Program-made: the position numbers and the translations under genes
In this document: piece by piece, positions 42,283 through 54,001 of the stretch
Layout: each line of letters begins with the position of its first letter
Numbering within the stretch: position 1 is the first letter of the stretch
NCBI GenBank assembly: GCA_012064415.1
Contig: SSNU01000031.1
Coordinates: forward strand, 1-64,000
DNA length: 64,000 bases
Source of the DNA: Gyrodactylus bullatarudis
Taxonomy: Eukaryota > Platyhelminthes > Monogenea > Gyrodactylidea > Gyrodactylidae
Direction: 5' to 3'
The notes under the pieces: model-generated
Seen by the model: the letters and a program-made list of their open reading frames with translations, nothing else
The model's database searches: none
Told to the model about the DNA's origin: nothing

Positions 42283-45200
42283 ATGGACACGAATGACTTC
42301 AAGCACTGGGGCAATGAGATGATCAAGTTTATTTGCGATTACCTTGAAAATCTACCTCAACGTAAGGTGATACCAGACGTTAAGCCGGGTTATTTGAAGC
42401 CTCTTCTTCCAGATACTGCACCAGACTTACCAGAAGAGTGGACAAAAATTTTTGAAGACACTGAAAAATTTATTCTCGAAGGAGTAATGAGAATCTTTAA
42501 ATATTATTATCTTACTAGTTAACCCATTGGCAACATCCAAGGTTTCATGCATATTTTCCTGCTGGAAACTCATTTCCTTCAATAATGGCCGATATGTTGA
42601 GTAATGCAGTTGGTTGCATAGGATTTTCATGGGTGATTTATTTTATTCTTTGATATTATTCAAATATCAGTTCACCTGATTATATTTTTAACCAAACTTA
42701 ATTCATTAATTTTTATATTTACATGAAAATAGGCTGCCAGTCCAGCCATTGCAGAGTTGGAAATAATTGTCACTGAATGGATAGCCAAAATGATTAAACT
42801 TCCTCAACAATTTAGCCATGACTCTACCGGAGGTGGATGCATCCAAGTAAGTCTTATTCAACATTAATCAAAACAGAATCAAATAAATTTTGTTTAGTCT
42901 TCAGCAAGTGACTGTGTCCTTTTGGCCCTATTGGCAGCAAGACATAAGGCAATTGAAGAGCAAAAGAGTGTCTTTGAAGAGGCTGGCGATTTGAATCCAG
43001 AGACTGCTGTCCTGTCTCGTCTTGTGGGATATCATTCATCTTTGGTAACTATTCATTTAAAATTTTATAAAAAATAGATTCATATAAAATAGGTTCAGTG
43101 TATATTCCTAGTTTCTTCTTTTTTGACTTTTTAGATATTTCCCAAAGGTTATTTTAAAAAAATATTATCACCAATATCCCAATATTTTAAACAGCTAAAT
43201 TAGAAATTTTATAAAGAGCATAGCTGCTTTGCTAATATCTGAAACTATATTTTATAAAATGTATGATAATTGGTTTTGCAACCAGAATTCTCAAGAAGAT
43301 ATTGGCCTTTGCGTTTTGAATAGCAGTAGAAGAGTCAATTCGGTCTAATTTATTAATTAATTGTATTGATTTAACATAATTTTAGATAATGCGATTTGAA
43401 TATAATTATTATTCTTAATATTTCGCTCTGTCAAGATATATATACCCTGAGAAGGAAACATTTGAACATATCTTCTACTCATTAGTAACTTAACTTATTC
43501 TAACTTATTTGTACTAGGGAATGAATGTTTTTGGATCTCAACTGTTTCAGCTATCTTCAATAAAAATAAATATTTTAATTACTCATTCTCAGCAACTATC
43601 TCAAGTAGGTTATAGAAAAATTTATTTATAACTCTCACGGAGGTTTTCCATATTTGATAAGAGATCTCTCAAAACATGAAAAAATAACTCATGTCCTTAG
43701 AGTGCAATTAAATTATCTGAGATGAATATTTAATTAATTTATTTTCAACTAGGCACATTCCTGTGTTGAAAAGGCGGGAATGATTGCATTTGTCAAAATG
43801 AGAGCAATTGAAGTTGACGAGAATTTTTCAATTAAAACTCATGTTCTTGAAAAAGCAATCAAAGTGAGTATATTCATAGAGTATAACTGTCATCTCATCT
43901 ACTAATACTCATTTTTCCCTCGTCAATGTAGGAAGATCTCAGACTTGGACTGATTCCCTTTTTTGTAAGTTGAGAATGCATTTAATTAGACAAAAAACTT
44001 TAGATTTGCGGTACCCTTGGAACTACAGCCTGTTGTTCCTTTGATAATCTCAAAAAGCTCGGCTTGATATCTGAAAAATATGGAACATGGTTTCATGTTG
44101 ATGCTGCATACGCGGGAAATGCTCTGATCTGCGAAGAGTTCCAACACTATCTTGATGGTATTGAAGTAACTAGGTGTTTTTAAATTATTATTATTATTTT
44201 AGCACGCAATGTCTTTTAATTTCAATCCAAATAAATGGCTCCTAGTAAACTTTGATTGTAGCCTTTTTTGGTGAGTCATTATTTCTTAGTACCATTTCTA
44301 CAAAAAAGGGTCGCTGATAAGGATCTATTAACAATGTCAATGGTTGTTGACCCAGTTTACCTCCAACATAGATATTCAAGTAAGTATTTATTCTTACAAT
44401 GAAATCATCCTCATGTAATAAACAAGCGTATTCCTTCTAGGTAAAGCTGTTGACTTTCGAGTATGCAAATCTTTTAAATCATAAAATTAGAATTGGGGAA
44501 TTCCATTGAGTCGAAGATTTCGATCATTAAAGTTGTGGTTTGTCTTGCGAGTCTATGGTGTTGAGAAATTGAAAGCTTACATTAGAAGAGTAAGTCCTTT
44601 TCCTTTTAACTCAATAAATTCTTTAGCATGTCAAATTGGCAAAGATTTTTGAAAACCTCGTAAATAGTGACAAAAGGTTTGAGATTATCAACAAAGTTGA
44701 TATGGGCCTGGTCTGTTTTCGTTTAAAGAACTCAAATATCCTAACGCAATGCCTACTTAGAACAATAAATGAAAGTCGTGAACTTCACATGGTCCCGGCA
44801 GTGGTAAATGAGATATTTGTAATTCGATTCTGTGTAAATCGTGAGTCAGCTTGTGAAGATGATATAAAAACTGCTTGGAAAGTCATTAAGAATTATGCCG
44901 ATGAAATTATAACTGCTGAAGTAAGTTCCCTATAGAATTATTATCTTGCAGACAAGCCTGAAAAAGTGGAAGTTTAGTGTCGATTCAAGGAAGAAACTTA
45001 AAAATAAAACAGCCTGCCACAAGACTGATGATGAGGAGGACAGGTTTTCAGAGAATAATGAACCTGAGGAATCTTTTGAGACTCTCTCAGAAACAGCAAA
45101 CATAAGAGAACCTGAAACGACCGTGAAAGAAAACGACTACACTGAAGATTCAGATCAAGACATGTCTCTCATTGACATGACTCAGATCGACGATGATGCT

Positions 45201-48200
45201 CTCATGGATCTGGCTAATGAACGACTACTCGAGTTAAAACTAAAGAATGATCAGAAAAATTATGAAATTTTAAGCCAACACATGAGAAATATGGGCATTG
45301 AAAATATTCCAGAGTTCAATAACTCTTCATCATTTGATGAAAAGAGTTTTGACGTAAGTCAATTAATAATTTTGGCTCTACATTTTCAAATAATACAGTT
45401 TTTAAAATTTTATCAAGTTAAGTATTATCTCGTTATTGTAAAGTAAATACTGTATACTGGAATATATAGTGATAATCAATAATAAGTATACACCTATAGA
45501 ACCTGTCCTCTTATATTAATTTTAAATGATCTTGAGACTTGGGATGTTGACTTCTAAAGAATGAAAAATTCTTTATTAAAATGCGTATTTTTAAATATAA
45601 TTTATTTCAACATAATTCAGTAAATATAAATTTTCTATTTTTCATAAATTTTTTTAACGTCAAGTTTAAGTATACACATTTATTTTGTAAAATTTCCATC
45701 CGATAAAACAACATTCATACATCTCTTCTGCATAGATTTATAAAGGTTCTTTATGACGTCTTCATGTATTGATTTCCACTCTTCCATAATTTTGATTATC
45801 AATTCATGCTTATTACAAAAAATCTTGCCATTTTGATATACTTTTTGGGATAAAATCCCCCAGAGATTTTCGATTGGATTCAAATCCGGGCTTCTGGCTG
45901 GCCAAGGAAGTACTTTTATAGTATGATCCGAAAACCAGTTAATGGTTGATTTAGAACGATGACACGGAGCATTATCTTGTTGGAAAATTAGATCCTCTTT
46001 TGTAATTTCCTCTTTAAATGAGAATAAATGATCTTCAAGCAGAATTTGGTAAGAAGTTGAATTGAGCTTTTCACTAATAACAACTAGACTAGAAGTTCCT
46101 TTGCTAGTTATCGATCCCCAGACCATAACACTACCTCCACCGAATCCTCGCTTTATTCGTATTGGTTTTGGTCGCTTTTTGTCCATCCAGCATGAAGTTA
46201 GACCATCTGGGCCATCAAGATTGAACTTTTTCTCGTCAGAAAAGATAACTCTGCTCCAATCTTGATTTTCAATGATTTTTTCATAAGCCCAACTCTTTCT
46301 TGATTCCATATCTCTAGAACTCAGATTTGGAGTATTCTTAGGTTTACCCCAATGAAGACTCGGATCTTTTTTCAAAGCTCTTTGAATTGTACTTATACTT
46401 ACATTCAAATTCAATTCAGATTTTATTTTGGATGCAGTGTATTTCTTATTTACAGCCAAATATTTGATTTTTGCTCTTACTGAATTGGGAATTATTTGCT
46501 TTGGGCCTCTCTTTTTCAAGGGTTTTTTCTTCATGAACAGTCTGCTTATAGTTTTCGTAGTGCATTCAATAAAATTTGCAATTTTTCTTAGGCTTAGGCC
46601 ATCTTTCCGAAGCTCTATAGCACGTTGCTTCTGGAAATTTGTTAACCTCGAATACTTCGATTCATTAGTTCCCATTAGAACAATTTCAAGAGTTAGAGTG
46701 GATCTTATGTAAGGCTGAAGATGGTAATCCAAAAACTTCTTGTAAATTCTCAAAAAAAGTCTAATTATCTCTAAAAAACTAATTCGAAAAAGTGTATACT
46801 TAAATATGACGATTGAAAAATTAATGAAAAATAGTAAATTTTTATTTAATGAATTCTGTTAGAATTTACTACGAATTGATCTATATGAATATGTAGATAA
46901 TTTAGCACTCTTTCGAATGACATATCCCACGTCTCAAGATCATTTAAAATTAAAACAAGAAGACAGGTTCTATAGGTGTATACTTATTCTTGACTACCAC
47001 TATACAAACTTTTGTTAATTCTCAAATTGAATGACGAACTTTTGGCCTACAGTTACCATATTAAGAAATGTATGGCTCAATTGGAATTTGAAGATCACGA
47101 TTAAACATGGAAACCGATTAATTCCATAAAATTTTTGATGAATTTGTCATTATGGATAATTGAAATTTTGAATTGATATTTTTGTAAAAATCATTAACTC
47201 CCGATTCAGTAAAAAATGATCTAAAATTATTTTTATAAAATTTTATTAAAACTTGGGTCAATAGCAGCATTCTCTGCCATGGTCATCCAAACGTTTCGAT
47301 AGTGATTGTCTTCACACGTCTTCTTCGGTGGTACGCCAAACTTATCAAAAAAAAATTCTATATTTATAGACTTTCATGCTTTATTCATATATAAAAATAG
47401 TTATAAAAAAGATCGAAAGAATTAAGCAAGAGGTTTTCAATAAATTTTATTCACCTAAAAACATTGAGAATCTAAATTTAGATGCTAAAAAAATCCCTTT
47501 TGTGGAAAATAATGCCGAGCTTCTTCTGATGACGAAGGGATCTTCATGAGGAATTAGAAGTCAAGTGAATATTTAGTGATTAAGCTTATATTTCACCGGA
47601 TCTCATCAGACTTTTACACTATTTAATTTAAATTTATGAGAATTAGGGGTACATTTAAAAAATTTAATTTTGATAATTTTCAAACTGCCAAGCCGCACAA
47701 GTTCCACATCATGGCAAACTATTTCAAGTTCAGTTCAAATTTTAAAAATATTTCTCAGATAGTGACATAATAGAGCCAAAGTTTTTATTTTTTGACATTT
47801 GACCCCCAAAAATGATCTCACTACTTTCAAGTTAACTTTTTTATCATAAGACTTTTTGGGTTTCTTTTTGATTTTTTATATTCTTAGTTCATTAATGATT
47901 TTAATATCATCTTGACGAAGTTATTTAAGCTTAAAATCGAAAAAATTGTGAATAAATGATAATTAGGCGATTCTTTCGTCCATTAGAGTTAATACAAAAT
48001 GTTTAAACATGATATGTCTCAATCTCAAGTAGGTTTTTAGACCCATGTTTTCTACATCATTAGAACCAGATGACTAGAGTTAAGAACCGAAAATTTGAAA
48101 AATCTATCTCTTATGAGAATATGAAAATTTCTCTTATTGGTTCAAATAGTTTTTAGGGGTGAATCATATGGGGGGGGGTAAGGGTTGTTGCAAAATGTTA

Positions 48201-51200
48201 AAAATTGTAATAGTCTCCAGGCTTAATCTTCGTTTTACGAATTCGTCCATCGATAATTGTCCGCTGAATCTTTTTCGTTTTTTCCCTCTTTTTGTGTTAG
48301 TAGGAGGGAGGTTTGGTTTCTCTGTGCTACCATTAATTACAAGCTGTGAATAGATTTGATTACCAACTTCAGTTAGCTTCTCTTGGTTTGCACTTCCGTT
48401 CTCACTTTTAATTGTTGGTTAGGCAGAGACATAGGGTTGATTGCATTGAGACGTAGTTTTTTAACTGCTTGCTCTTTTGATTGGTTTTGCATCAACTTTT
48501 TGGTTCTCTGTAACTTGGGTTGAAGAACATATCCTCAACAATAATGGGCATAAAATACATTTTGAGGAGGTTAAAATTCTTAGTGTACAAAAAAACTTTA
48601 GAAAGAATTTAATTCGTGATGCTCTGGAAATTGGCAACAATGATATTTTTAACGGTAATGTTGGTGAAGTGAACATTGAGCAATGTTGGATTCAGTTTTA
48701 TGACAAAAGAAAGAAGTTGAATTAAATCTGATGAAAAATTAGGTCTATTACTCTACTCTTCTAATTATCAATACTTTATTATCATAGGTCAAAATCTTGT
48801 ATTATTCTATCCTCTAATCTGATTGGACAAAACTGATAGGGATGTTTTTTTTCCTAGTTTCAAGATGTAAAATTTCATACTGATCACGAATCTGGTATTT
48901 AAAAAAGTTAAAATCAAGGTTCAGTTAAGGTTCAGATGATTTTTTTTGTTAGAAAAGTATGGTTTTATTGAGTTTGAAAAGATAAAATAAATAAATATAT
49001 ATGTTACCGTGAGTCTGGTAAATCAATATTTGAGTCAATCAATGAGTCTTGGTAATTCACTAGTGTGTGATGGTAATCAGTGTGACTTTAGTGAGTCTTA
49101 CTAATAAGCCTTCATCACCCAAACACACTGAGAAGGTCAGTGAATTGTGTGTCTGAGGAATTGATTTTCGAAGGAAAATGTTCAAGATGCTGGCAAATTC
49201 CTACTTTCAAGATAGAAGACAACTGCAAAATTCAAATTATTGACGACGATAGAGGAAGGGGCGATTTCAAATCTATAAAACATGTAATAAGTTATTACTA
49301 ATAACTAAGAGTTATCAACAAAATGGTCTTTACAGAGTTGGTACCCAGAAACAACTGATAGCAAGTAATCAGTAAAATGTGATTTTTGAAAATTATGACG
49401 ATATCTCGAGTGTCAAAGAAATTAGTGTTCATTGAGAGAGTCCAATGCCAAATTTTCCCTTGGAAATGGATAAGGAATATTCAAATTGTATTAGATATCG
49501 TAAAATACTGACCTGTGAAAAGAATCAAGTTTTATGCAACTCTTTCTTTACCTTGAGGCAATAAATAAATAATTCATGCTATAATTTTTTCTCATAAAGT
49601 GTAGTTGAGCTGATGAATTCACTGAACTTCCCAGTGAGTTTGGGTAATAAAGGCTTATTAGCTAGACTTACTAAAGTCACACTGATTACCATCATACACT
49701 AGTGAATTACCAAGACCCACTGATTTCCCAGACTCACGGTAACATATATACAAACACAATATAGCAAAATAATTCTTGAGTAATCAGATACATACGAGTC
49801 TTATACATTTTGCTTATCCCTGATCGATTGAAAAAGACATGATCTAGGCATGTTTATTTTAAAGGATAGAAATACACTTTGCTTTGCATATGATTGATGA
49901 ATGCCTCTTTTGAAAATGTAGTTGAAATAAAGTAAACGTGCAATTTCTTTATAATCTTCAATTATATTATAAAATACCATTAGTTTTTTATAATAATTTT
50001 CTATTTTTTGTTTTTAACACCATAGTAATTTCCCATTGAATTTCTCTATGTTGCGTATGGTAACCTTCTCTGTTTGCAAATTCATTTTAAAACTCTGTCT
50101 CGAGGTTATTCCCTTCCCTTTGAGCATATGATTCGTCATTTCAATGACTGTAAAACTTTTCAAATTTATTAAGTTTTAGAATGAAAGCTTTTAAGAAATC
50201 TAGAAATTATAATTATTCAAGAAATATTTTTCATTTCTCAGAATTGTTTCATGTTTCAATTTACAATTCTGAAGATCGAAATTTTCTCATGAAACTCTTT
50301 TTTTGCGGCTAACTATTCAGAATTATAATTACTATTCAAGAATTTTAGTTCAAAATAATCAAATTATATAAGATCTATTTGACTCTACAAAAGCAGAAAA
50401 TAAAATTGAAAAAGCAATAAAACGACAGTATAAAGGACAAAATTGTTTTAGTTTCTTTCCAAAGCTCAAGAGCATTACGTAATTACTTTGGTTCCAGAAG
50501 AAATCAAGCCGTTTATTTCGCATCAAGAAATAGCTTGCAATCCTACCCGAAAGATATCATTAATTAAAGAAAATGTAGTTTTAATTTACACTATTTTCAC
50601 GTATTAAATTTTTATGGTTCAATTTTCCCCAAAATTATAATGATTTGGTAATAGACCTTTGAAATCAGACCAAAATCAATTCCCCTTAAAAAAAGGCAAA
50701 ATAGAAATCGATTTAAAACTTATCTTCATATATATATAGTATGATATACATGTTAGTACACCTTCAATCCAATGATTCATTTTGTATCTGCTATAAGGCT
50801 AGTTATTGCATAATTTATCCTCTACATCTTCTTTTATTGATCGAATATCAGCTACTTTTATAGCAACTACTATATTGTTCGAATATTAAACGTTCATGTT
50901 CCGTTTCATTAACTCCTGTGAAATGATTTGTCTATTATACTTTTTACATCAATTTTTATTCTTTGAACCTTGAGAGAAACTGATATTCTTTTGAATAATA
51001 GTTGATAACACTCTATCATTGAATAGGAAAAGGCTAAAAAGGACTCTGGTCTATTTCTCGATGACCTGCAAACACCAAACTCAAAACAATCCTCATCTAA
51101 AAGTAACGTAAGTTCAAATTTTGATTTTGGAAACACTTAGGAATTAAATAAACTTTTTTCCAGTCATCAGTGGATCATTCCATGTCTGCTGATCCACTTT

Positions 51201-52434
51201 CAAGTTCAACACCTCAATCTGGAAAAAGTAGCAGCTTCAGTCCAACAAATACAAGTTCCAGTAGTGATAATGCAAACAAAAAAGGAAACAACAGTTCTAT
51301 TGTTGCACGTCTTGTCTCTATGGTGATGAATGCTTCTGGTAATCGCCGTCGGCTTACACCAAATTCAAAGTCAGCTTCGTGCTACGTCAAGAACGTCACA
51401 AGATCAAAAACTATTTCACCTATTGTTAGAAACAACCATAGGTCTGTTCATTTTTCCCATGATTATTCTGACAATCGTAGGAGTAGCAATGTTGGCAAAG
51501 CTCATATTCCTGGTGTTTATAAGAGTAATTATTTCCAAAAATCTTAAAAATTTTATCCTTCACTGAAGGAATTCATTTTTCATCTATTGATAATATCCTA
51601 TGATATATTTTCGTGCGTTTACTTGAAAGTAGGTAGTTATTAAAAACATTTTATATTCAGACGATAAACTTCGCCAAAATCGTTTCGGGCATCAAACTTT
51701 TACTGAAGGCGTACATCCCGAAAAATATCTTTCGAAATGTTATTCAAATTACGATGATGAAGATGTATTCTTACCAAATGATCCCACCAGTTTTGAAATG
51801 AGCAAAGAGGGCACACTACAGAAACTAAAGAAACTTGCTCTTCTGAAAATTATTTATGACTTTGAACCAAAATCAGTAAGTTTAATTGATTTTCAATCTC
51901 ATTAGTATTGTTTTCTTATCACTTGAAGATTGACGATAAATTTCTCCGATTAATTTATAACTAGGGCCACAAATTTACATGATACACGAATTTTAGCTCA
52001 GTTTTTAGAGCATATATCTAAATATTATATTTTATTAAATAAAATACACTAACAAAATTGGATGAAATTCAATTGGTGTATACCTGTGTTGTGGTGTTTG
52101 AATATACGCCAAGCATATCCTTTAAAAGACCTATATGATTTGTATTATTAATTTGTTGTTTATCTTGTTACCCATGAACCAGGTATTATGGTTCGCCCAA
52201 CTTAATAAAGTCCCAATACGTCTACTTGCCCAATACCCATAGCCTGTCCATAACAACCTGTATACAAAAAGCCATATTTTCACCGTATACCGGAAATAGG
52301 GGTTATTTTGCTAGATTGTGTATTATTATTCATACAAGATTTTATTTTTTATCTAGTTTAGAGCTGATCGTCCACCAATTATTCGGAGATTGACAGATAC
52401 TTCATTTGAACCATCCAATTATGAAGAGGAATAG
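42283..52434 (+). CDS. Group II PLP-dependent amino-acid decarboxylase, most like tyrosine decarboxylase, 17 exons
   Basis: Exons: 42283-42483, 42519-42632, 42733-42846, 42898-43044, 43753-43863, 43932-43964, 44004-44165, 44203-44270, 44309-44379, 44441-44460, 44491-44589, 44627-44920, 44952-45353, 51027-51107, 51164-51524, 51661-51875 and 52357-52434. Phases close to 856 residues. It would decarboxylate an aromatic amino acid; tyrosine to tyramine (octopamine pathway) is most likely. Signatures are [39 protein letters not shown], the PLP-binding HVDAAYAG and the Schiff-base Lys K305 in [31 protein letters not shown] favours Tdc over Ddc or histidine decarboxylase. About 390 residues, Ser/Asn-rich and acidic, extend beyond the catalytic core; long tails also occur in nematode and fly Tdc. 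Two microexons (33 and 20 nt) and a 30-nt intron are odd. The donor of exon 15 is my choice between two in-phase sites. Confidence 0.88.
45483..46986 (-). mobile_element. Tc1-like DNA transposon
   Basis: Inverted repeats of about 63 bp are flanked by TA. The left begins AGTATACACCTATAGAACCT and the right is its inverse, with few differences (for example CCTCTT versus CTTCTT). One open transposase frame lies on the minus strand, antisense to the host decarboxylase intron. Confidence 0.95.
45680..46675 (-). CDS. Tc1-like transposase
   Basis: The protein is 331 residues from [14 protein letters not shown]. An in-frame ATG 26 codons upstream gives a longer but less typical start. The N-terminal paired-like DNA-binding region includes [20 protein letters not shown] and the basic linker KKRGPK. 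The catalytic triad is in [15 protein letters not shown] and [11 protein letters not shown], with 34 residues between the second Asp and the Glu (DD34E). The family motif [11 protein letters not shown] is present. There are no stops or frameshifts, so the gene could be functional. Its ends and the short distance to both repeats fit a full-length element. Confidence 0.94.
   Translation of the reverse strand: MGTNESKYSRLTNFQKQRAIELRKDGLSLRKIANFIECTTKTISRLFMKKKPLKKRGPKQIIPNSVRAKIKYLAVNKKYTASKIKSELNLNVSISTIQRALKKDPSLHWGKPKNTPNLSSRDMESRKSWAYEKIIENQDWSRVIFSDEKKFNLDGPDGLTSCWMDKKRPKPIRIKRGFGGGSVMVWGSITSKGTSSLVVISEKLNSTSYQILLEDHLFSFKEEITKEDLIFQQDNAPCHRSKSTINWFSDHTIKVLPWPARSPDLNPIENLWGILSQKVYQNGKIFCNKHELIIKIMEEWKSIHEDVIKNLYKSMQKRCMNVVLSDGNFTK
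47571..47613 (-). ncRNA. Hammerhead-like motif in decarboxylase intron
   Basis: On the minus strand the core is the canonical CTGATGA (47609-47603), followed by GATCCGGT, GAAA (47594-47591), an AAGCTT-centred stem III and ATC (C at 47578). Stem I is only AGT/ACT. The upstream partner for the CCGG strand is missing. No PLE coding remnant adjoins it. Confidence 0.55.
48150..48480 (-). pseudogene. PLE endonuclease tail fragment
   Basis: The minus-strand translation near 48250 contains [12 protein letters not shown], matching the tail ending in the PLE copies at 2218-2562 and 12240-12318. The upstream part is divergent and broken. A run of G residues lies at 48170-48178. Confidence 0.55.
48522..48725 (+). 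pseudogene. GIY-YIG endonuclease fragment of a second PLE lineage
   Basis: The frame reads [20 protein letters not shown], then LIRDALEIG and a C-terminal RVW-like block ([13 protein letters not shown]). This pattern (H-x-I-F-E-x-x-K-x-L ... REAIEI) is typical of the C-terminal half of GIY-YIG domains in other PLE-type reverse-transcriptase proteins, and it differs from the TKLKPN type elsewhere in this window. It lacks the N-terminal motifs and is oriented opposite to the fragment beside it. Confidence 0.55.
48996..49750. mobile_element. Foldback element with about 150-bp inverted repeats
   Basis: The left arm starts TATATATGTTACCGTGAGTC and the right arm ends with the inverse. Each arm contains repeated short GTGAGTCT/GGTAATC-like units. 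No coding sequence is seen in the interior. It lies inside the long decarboxylase intron. Confidence 0.8.
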
Positions 52435-52535
52435 AATGAGACGTAGGATTTCTCTCATTTGAACTCGAAAGTTTTATTTCCAATGCAATTCTTATAGTTA
52501 TCTTCAAGTCTACATCGTCAAATGAAATTAAGGAA

Positions 52536-52541
52536 AATAAA
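52536..52541 (+). terminator. Poly(A) signal of the decarboxylase gene
   Basis: AATAAA lies about 100 bp after the stop codon at 52432-52434. Confidence 0.6.
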
Positions 52542-53357
52542 TTAATTTATTATGTTCAAATTTCCTTTTGAAATTATATGTAGCAAGTTGACATAAAGAT
52601 GAGAATTTAATCTTTTTTCAAACAATACTCCGAATAGTTAATCCTTTAATGTAATGAGCTCATAATATGGTCATAAATTTTCAATCCGGTCAAAATTTGA
52701 ATTTTGACTTTCAAAATTTTTATTCATTTCTGAAAAATGAATTATTGAAATTTAGAATCAACTGTTGATCATCAACATTAGACAAAAGTTTGGTCATAAA
52801 ATTACCCCGCCCGTAAAAATAAAATTTCCTAGTTTTGGGACATTTTCCTTCGTGATAAATCCCTTTAATTGTCTAAGATCAATAGGAATTTCGAGATTGA
52901 AAGTTATAAAGGTATATCGCTGATATTAAAAATTATAGTTACAGAATACACTGGTAACGAATATGCAATTTTTTCCAACCTTTAGTTTAGGAGTTGCTGA
53001 CACAAAAAACGACCATTTTTAGACCCTGAAAATGGTTTACATTTTAATTTCAAGAGATGAATTCTACAGATATGGTTTCTTTCTTCTTTTTGAGTCCTGT
53101 GAGTGGTATTTTCTAGGAAATTTTTATATTTTTTCAAAAACGAGTCGTTTTAAATTGTCGTAATTCCTCAATAAAATATTCCAGCTCATTGATAACCCAT
53201 AGCTCATTCGAAAGAATATTAATTCTTAGACATTAAAACTACTAGCAAAGTGTGGTCACTGGTGAATCTAACTTGATGGAGATTGTCTTCTCACACCTAG
53301 ATGTTAGAATTCGGATAAGCAAGTGTCAATTCCATAAGAGAGCCAAATAATATTCAA

Positions 53358-53400
53358 GATGTAGACGGATTTCGTCCTTATTAGGAATCGTCAGTACGGG
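53358..53400 (-). ncRNA. Hammerhead ribozyme-like motif, schistosome-satellite-type stem II
   Basis: On the minus strand the order is CTGACGA (53394-53388), TTCCTAATAAGGAC (stem II with its first pair lost), GAAA (53373-53370) and the triplet GTC (C at 53364). Stem I is GTA with TAC. Apart from the one broken stem II pair the core is canonical, and GTC is the commonest natural cleavage triplet. Confidence 0.65.
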
Positions 53401-53470
53401 TTCTGGCCTAGTGGTTAGAAGCGTTGCCTCACAACGTTGAAGACCTGGGGTTTAAGTTTCTTCTAGACAG
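53401..53470 (+). repeat. tRNA-like sequence (possible SINE head)
   Basis: TGGCCTAGTGG resembles a tRNA A box and GGTTTAAGTTT a decayed B box, about 45 bases apart. CCTCAC in between resembles the anticodon loop of tRNA-Val(CAC). Stems are imperfect, so it is not a functional tRNA. It may be a Pol III promoter in a SINE-like or satellite-like repeat. It adjoins a hammerhead on the opposite strand. Confidence 0.5.
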
Positions 53471-53975
53471 AATTTTGGCTTGAGAAAGTTATCTGTCTCA
53501 TATATGACCCACTGGGACTTGAAGGGTTAAGTTCAATACGTCATTCTGATTTCATAAAAAAACCAAGAAACCTAATCAAAATGATGCGTGGAAATAAATA
53601 GTTTTTGCATGGAAGTCTCGAGCCGTACAGCTCTCTAAAGTTTTCGTGTTCTTGATCTCTTGGAGACATTTTTAATAATTCGGTTAATTCAATGTTGAGG
53701 ACATTAAAAAGGAGAACTATTAGAACTAAATATGAGAAAGTTAATCTCTGAATAATGTTTATAATATTTATAACTTCCTTGTCTAATTGTGATCACCAAT
53801 CTCTCACTTTGAGATTGTCTCACACATGGTATATTTTCTACAATGAAGTGCTTTTAGGAGTCGCCATAAAAATGAGTTAAAAATCCTACACTTTTAATAT
53901 AGAATAAAAATGACTGTTTCCTTTTTTTAAAGCGAACACAGATGTTAGAAAAAAACACCTTGACTGATAAGAATT

Positions 53976-54001
53976 CTTTATTATTATTATTATTATTATT
54001 C
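53976..54001. repeat. (TTA)n microsatellite
   Basis: A short perfect trinucleotide repeat lies in otherwise featureless intergenic sequence (53540-54650). Confidence 0.85.

Larger units (their letters stand above)
45354..51026 (+). other. Long transposon-filled intron of the decarboxylase gene
   Basis: This 5.67-kb intron separates the catalytic exons from the C-terminal-tail exons, while most introns upstream are under 110 nt. It holds the Tc1-like element (45483-46986), a hammerhead-like motif (47571-47613), two PLE endonuclease fragments (48150-48725) and a foldback repeat (48996-49750). I see no further exon here. The stretch 49751-51026 has no recognisable content. Confidence 0.7.

Noticed and set aside
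45680..46753. Transposase start at the first Met of the open frame (46753)
   Set aside because: [14 protein letters not shown] at 46675 gives the usual Tc1-like N-terminus; the upstream 26 residues do not resemble the family.
42283..52434. Calling the decarboxylase histidine decarboxylase or DOPA decarboxylase
   Set aside because: Some blocks fit each ([20 protein letters not shown]), but the [11 protein letters not shown] and [14 protein letters not shown] segments are closer to tyrosine decarboxylase. The choice remains a judgement without a tree.
53401..53470. A functional tRNA-Val gene
   Set aside because: The acceptor and T stems do not pair properly and the B box is altered, so only a tRNA-like repeat is supported.
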